DNA of 64,000 nt, from NCBI GenBank assembly GCA_900537185.1, contig LS999827.1, forward strand, positions 873,001-937,000. The letters are read 5' to 3'. The translations under genes were made by a program, and so were the position numbers. Each line of letters begins with the position of its first letter. Within the stretch, counting starts at the first letter, position 1. The notes under the pieces were generated by a model that worked only from the letters and a program-made list of their open reading frames with translations, was not told the DNA's origin and did not search any database. This stretch comes from Cytophagales bacterium Alg240-R148 (GTDB taxonomy: Bacteria > Bacteroidota > Bacteroidia > Cytophagales > Cyclobacteriaceae). Positions 63,177 through 64,000 of this stretch are shown piece after piece.

Positions 63177-63503
63177 ATGAAAAGATATACAAAAGCGGAT
63201 TTAAAAGAATTGGTATATAGTCAACTAGAAAACCTCAATGCAATGCATGATCTTTTAAGTATTATGAAGCATCAGAATGGGCTAATCGAAAACGCCAATA
63301 AGAAATTGAAAGATGAAATTTCTGAGTTCAAGGATAAGCAAGTTAAATTCCCAACGAGAAGACGATCGAAATCTTTGTCTTGGAGGGTGGGAGATTTAAG
63401 CTCTTTTGGTTTTTTAGGGCTGGCTTTGTGTGATAGCAAAAACCAAATGTGCTTAAATGTGCGGTTGGTTTTTCTGCATCACGGCATGAAACCTAACGAT
63501 TAG
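63177..63503 (+). CDS. Small coiled-coil protein, C-terminus encoded by repeat DNA
   Basis: 108 residues. The first ~70 (DLKELVYSQLENLNAMHDLL, then NANKKLKDEISEFKDKQ) form a helical, partly coiled-coil region; the remainder is unlike a folded protein and is encoded by repeat sequence (TTTGGTTTTT at 63405-63414, AAAAACCAAA at 63438-63447 and again TTGGTTTTT at 63465). It could be a cassette gene whose frame runs into its own site: ACCTAAC occurs next to the stop. Confidence 0.4.
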   Translation: MKRYTKADLKELVYSQLENLNAMHDLLSIMKHQNGLIENANKKLKDEISEFKDKQVKFPTRRRSKSLSWRVGDLSSFGFLGLALCDSKNQMCLNVRLVFLHHGMKPND

Positions 63504-63532
63504 TATAAGCCCCATTTTAATAGGGCTTATAC
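63503..63532 (+). terminator. Strong hairpin after the coiled-coil gene
   Basis: GTATAAGCCC (63503-63512) and GGGCTTATAC (63523-63532) give a perfect 10 bp stem with a 10-base AT loop. The following bases are CTTGTTATAG, only modestly T-rich, so it may act as a terminator between two convergent genes. Confidence 0.55.
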
Positions 63533-63547
63533 CTTGTTATAGACTTT

Positions 63548-63769
63548 TTACTTCCATTGATTTTTACGATTTCTTTTCCAAGAACGCGTGTTTTTGGATA
63601 ATGTTGAGTTAATTGTTTCATATCCATGAGGAAAGCAAAATGAGCATCCGCCCATATCTTCATGATTTGCAATTCTAGAAATTTTCACATTAGATATTTT
63701 CTTCGGAAAATCAATAAATACATGCTCATTTAATCCAAAAGCCTTTTTCATTTTTTTACTATTTTTCAT
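63548..63769 (-). CDS. Small hypothetical protein with a GGCSFCFPHG motif
   Basis: 73 residues, strongly basic at both ends. Central NHEDMGGCSFCFPHGYE has Cys-x-x-Cys and two His, a possible metal site; the C-terminus is NTRSWKRNRKNQWK. It looks like a conserved small protein. I cannot assign a function. The 230 bases upstream hold an attC-like core and AT-rich DNA. Confidence 0.5.
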   Translation of the reverse strand: MKNSKKMKKAFGLNEHVFIDFPKKISNVKISRIANHEDMGGCSFCFPHGYETINSTLSKNTRSWKRNRKNQWK

Positions 63770-63955
63770 TTCTCAATGTTTTAGGTAAATACCTAGAACA
63801 TTGAGCCTTTATATATTTCTATTAACGTAATCATTATTTCATATTTTAATTTTATTCTGACTAACGTTCACTAATCCATTGATTATCAATAGTCATTTTC
63901 TTCTTCAAATTTACTTTTTCTCCTTTAGTATATCAAATCATCTCTGGGAAATAGT

Positions 63956-63985
63956 CTATAACGCTTAGCTATGTGCTGGAGCGTT
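63956..63985 (-). other. attC-like recombination site 8, cut by the window end
   Basis: GTTATAG (rc of 63956-63962) preceded by AAGC, then the arm AGCTATGTG on the plus strand, equivalent to GGCTATGCG in sites 5 and 7. The partner arm lies beyond the window, so the array probably continues to the right. Confidence 0.45.
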
Positions 63986-64000
63986 TATTAAAGGTGATTA

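Overview
The window looks like one contig of a Bacteroidota chromosome, probably a marine member of the Flavobacteriia or Cytophagia. The evidence is the low GC, the TTG/TAnnTTTG promoter boxes, the many SPII lipoproteins with short signal peptides, and typical families such as NhaD, a TPR histidine kinase, WD40-caspase, DUF4345, DUF6624 and MBOAT/SGNH pairs. No rRNA, tRNA, phage, transposase or CRISPR array was seen.

From 1 to about 43.7 kb the window is ordinary chromosome. A beta-oxidation operon (fadN-fadA-fadE order, first gene cut by the window edge) is followed by nhaD, a secreted WD40-caspase protein with an M14 peptidase, a nitroreductase, metK and an AraC regulator with an alpha/beta hydrolase. 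Next come an FMN-binding glutamate-synthase-like protein and a PhoX-like lipoprotein paired with a di-haem peroxidase. A LysR regulator faces a rhodanese and an SQR-like flavoprotein across a clear T-N11-A box. The rest includes a cyclase-family enzyme, an MBOAT/SGNH acyl-transfer locus, a sensor kinase/FGE-like module and many small enzymes.

From about 43.7 to 47.6 kb is a repeat island. It holds six full or partial copies of a ~300 bp unit with nested stems whose arms change together between copies, and two identical 118 bp GC-rich repeats. They surround one unknown gene with three internal repeats. The region has no mobility gene.

From about 48.7 kb to the end is accessory DNA. Most genes lie on the minus strand and are small: YIP1, a macro domain, DUF6624, two SMI1/KNR4 proteins, DUF1963 and lipoproteins. 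From 52.3 kb onward most of the minus-strand genes are preceded by a short site with integron attC features (AACG next to a GTTRRRY-like core, then an imperfect inverted repeat). I read this as an integron-like cassette array extending past the right edge; no integrase is visible. Inside it is a Hachiman-type anti-phage operon (XRE regulator, HamA-like nuclease, HamB-like helicase). Its hamA is interrupted by an apparent one-base frameshift near its 5' end.
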